Positions 61,969 to 64,000 of a stretch of DNA of 64,000 nucleotides are shown in pieces; positions within the stretch are counted from its first letter, which is position 1, and every line of letters begins with the position of its first letter. Source of the stretch: Epithemia pelagica (lineage: Eukaryota; Bacillariophyta; Bacillariophyceae; Surirellales; Surirellaceae); the NCBI GenBank assembly GCA_946965045.2, contig OX337239.1:2682268-2746267 (forward strand), read 5' to 3'. The notes below the pieces were generated by a model. That model searched no databases, was not told where the DNA came from, and saw nothing but the letters and a program-made list of their open reading frames with translations. The position numbers and the translations under genes were made by a program.

Positions 61969-64000
61969 TCAATCAGACAAGCCTCCTCTTAGACTTATCT
62001 CGTCGTTGTAAGCGTCCCAATTCTGTGAATCACCGATTTCGTCGACACTCTTCCTCACTCTGGAACATAGCGTTAAGGGTCTAAAGGCATTGTCTTCCAG
62101 AGCCATTTCAATCCCCCTAGCGAACTCGCAGTTGTATCTGATTTGATTTGATTTCCAAGAGGTGGTTGGTCTCATTGTCGAATCTACTTCCCCATACTTG
62201 CGGTGTTTCCCATGTGGACGATCCAGCAGTAGATCCCCAAGAAAGCGCACCACAATTGCTTGGGGCATCGGTTTTGGTCCTGATCCTGATGGCTTGGGCA
62301 TCTGAACAGTCCGGTAGGTCCAGTCCTCCGCATCAGTAATATCACCCTGGTCCTCCCAAGGTTTCAGAATTGCACTATTTCTGTCCTTATCGACGATACT
62401 CCATTTCTTCAGGATGTATTCACACGTTCCTTTCCAAAAGGTAGGGGAACGGTTGTCAACAGGCTCAAAGATTAGACAGATCATCTTCGAAAACTCACAT
62501 ACCAACAATGCCGGATCAGTTATGTCATGTAAGGAAGTTGTAGCAACGATCCCCAGTAAAGTTGTTACACCTTCAACCTTCCAAGACTCAATGGGTATGG
62601 GATTTAGCATATCATCAGACTCTAGAGCTGTTGTTGCCACCCTGTCAACATAGACGCGTTCACTGTGATAGCGATGCACCATAAGTTTAATGCAAGTATC
62701 GAATGATGTTGCATCAAGTCCGAGTCGTCCTTTATTGAAAATCAGATCGCGACGACGATTGCGATGGGGGATATGTAACACATGGGATGCCGATAGGATA
62801 TCGTCGTTGATCAATCCACTGAATTTCTTGCACTTCTTACAACAAAAGACCACTTGGATATCAACTTCGGTATTTGGAATCTCTAGACCTGAAGCATAGT
62901 TAGTCGCCAATTTCATTGAGGTTTGGAGTTGCTCTTGTAGCATTTCCGAATCATCTTTCGCAAATTTAACAAGATAGTTGTCGCCAATGTTGTCTAACGG
63001 TTCATCGGATTGTAATGAATCAGTCGACCGAACGTGTGACAAGGGATCTTGTACTTGGGGAACTTATATGAATGAAACTGATGGTGATGGAATTGGAGTC
63101 TGTTGTCCACCTTCTATCGGAATCACTTTGACAGGAGGTGGTGGTGCCGATTTACGCTTCAGTGCTATTCTGTTGAAGGTTTCATGTCGGGTACCAGTTG
63201 CCAATGTCGTAGGTTTGTCACTATCTGTCACGCTTAAAGTCGGTTGGGAAGGGAGTACCGGCCTCTTGGAATCCTTGCGTGAATCGCGTTCACTCTCCAC
63301 AGTCTTCGTTCTGCTTTTCCGTGTCGAAGGTGTTACATGGTCCGTAACCGAAGCATGGCGTCTACTGGCTGCAACCTCTTTTGATTTCCTGGAGGATAAG
63401 GATTCCTGTTTCTCATAGAATGACGCTACGATATAAAACATCCCATTGGTATTCGTCGTAGAGGCCTTGTTTTTCATCCTTTCTTGAAGCGAATCACGTT
63501 CATCAATATATTGATTGAACCAAGTATCTGGCGTGGTATAAAGCAGCGCCTGTTCCATTTCAATATCAGTGAGAAATGGCTTTCCGTCATCTGCCTGGAG
63601 TATGGAATAGATCTGTTTCATATGCTCCAGGGCCCAGGTAACCTTCGAGGTTGGAACGGATCGAGGTTTTCGGTACTGAGAGACATCTCCAATCAGGTAC
63701 TTCTTGAGTGAAAGAGCAACACGACCAAGTCCACTTTCATCCCCAGCAAATATCCCATGATGACTGAGGAAATGTCGGAAAACATCCATCAGGCTAGTAT
63801 AATCGACATATTGAGATGAGGAATCAGGGAAGGCTTTTCTCCAAATAGAAGCAGAAGATCCATATAAGGTTTTGCGGAAAAGAGATATCGTAGTATTCAA
63901 TGTAACACTGTTATCCTCTTCCATTTCTGAAATAAGTCGTTTGAGACAGTATGCCGTGTGACAGCACAAATCTACCAAGGCAGTAGCATCACAAATTGGT
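61969..64000 (-). pseudogene. N-terminal part of the right-hand minus-strand gene (runs off window)
   Basis: One minus frame from the window edge to 61969 with a TAA at 63066-63064. The right part reads CCHTAYCLKRLISEMEEDNS, SLFRKTLYGSSASIWRKAF, VTWALEHMKQIYSIL and TPDTWFNQYIDERDSLQERM. It looks like a gag or helical scaffold domain, followed by a Ser/Arg/Pro-rich arm. The left part has a Cys pair (VVFCCKKCKKFSGLI) and globular text (VYVDRVATTALESDDML, PQAIVVRFLGDLLLDRPHGK). The start lies outside the window. Family unknown; it belongs with the RING and HxD...H segments as one long decayed gene or gene cluster. Confidence 0.45.

Noticed and set aside
1-64000. CRISPR arrays, rRNA or tRNA genes
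   Set aside because: No regularly spaced short repeats, rRNA-like blocks or cloverleaf sequences with A and B boxes were noticed. The only ordered repeats are micro- and minisatellites, coding repeats and transposon ends.

Overview
The window looks like nuclear DNA of a diatom, probably pennate. The evidence is CoDi-type Copia retrotransposons with the characteristic DSHADTC protease motif, a protein with repeated GVSPGQ-type modules common in diatoms, a GT47 exostosin-like type II membrane protein, short or absent introns and moderate GC. No bacterial or organellar features were seen. About 85 percent of the sequence is mobile-element material, much of it nested. Only four or five stretches look like host genes.

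Layout. (1) 1-1.1 kb: two small divergent host-like genes, the left one cut by the window edge. (2) 1.7-3.6 kb: a decayed LINE-type reverse transcriptase. (3) 3,692-10,754: a complete hAT transposon with 12 perfect plus 3 further matching terminal inverted bases (CAGGGTCTGGAA) and a perfect 8-bp target duplication (ATTGCACC). It carries a BED-finger transposase and, on the other strand, an HhH-GPD DNA glycosylase. (4) 10.9-12.6 kb: an intact exostosin-like gene followed by 62 AAG repeats. (5) 14.0-15.7 kb: a GVSPGQ-repeat gene broken by a 224-bp tandem duplication. (6) 17,470-30,662: Copia element A (minus strand), split by a 5.8-kb Ginger-like DNA transposon (18,818-24,652; TGTTAC termini, GATC duplication). 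The Ginger element encodes an integrase-type transposase with a CXC domain and an antisense protein with an HxD...H motif. Copia A itself sits in an older CoDi copy whose pieces lie at 17.2-17.47 kb and 30.66-33.6 kb. (7) 34-36.4 kb: relics of two more Copia copies. (8) 36,394-40,553: a deletion derivative (Copia B) sharing an LTR with a truncated copy (Copia D). (9) 40.6-50.1 kb: a CACTA/Plavaka-like transposase with a divergent accessory gene and two paralogous Cys-rich genes, the second scrambled by a palindromic rearrangement. (10) 50,189-56,169: Copia C (plus strand). (11) 56.6-64.0 kb: a long minus-strand coding region with EPPKDSEQA-type repeats, the same HxD...H protein as in the Ginger element, a low-complexity arm, RING-type zinc motifs and a gag-like N-terminal part running off the window.

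How it fits together. The chronology from nesting is: old CoDi copy, then Copia A, then Ginger. The hAT element is a separate, nearly intact insertion upstream of the exostosin gene. The most interesting observation is that two unrelated cut-and-paste elements carry accessory genes that could act on DNA bases: an HhH-GPD glycosylase with its catalytic Lys and Asp retained (hAT), and a beta-helix-type protein with an HxD...H triad (Ginger and the right-hand region). An anti-silencing or demethylation role is an inference, not shown by the sequence. Many element genes carry isolated nonsense codons or homopolymer frameshifts.
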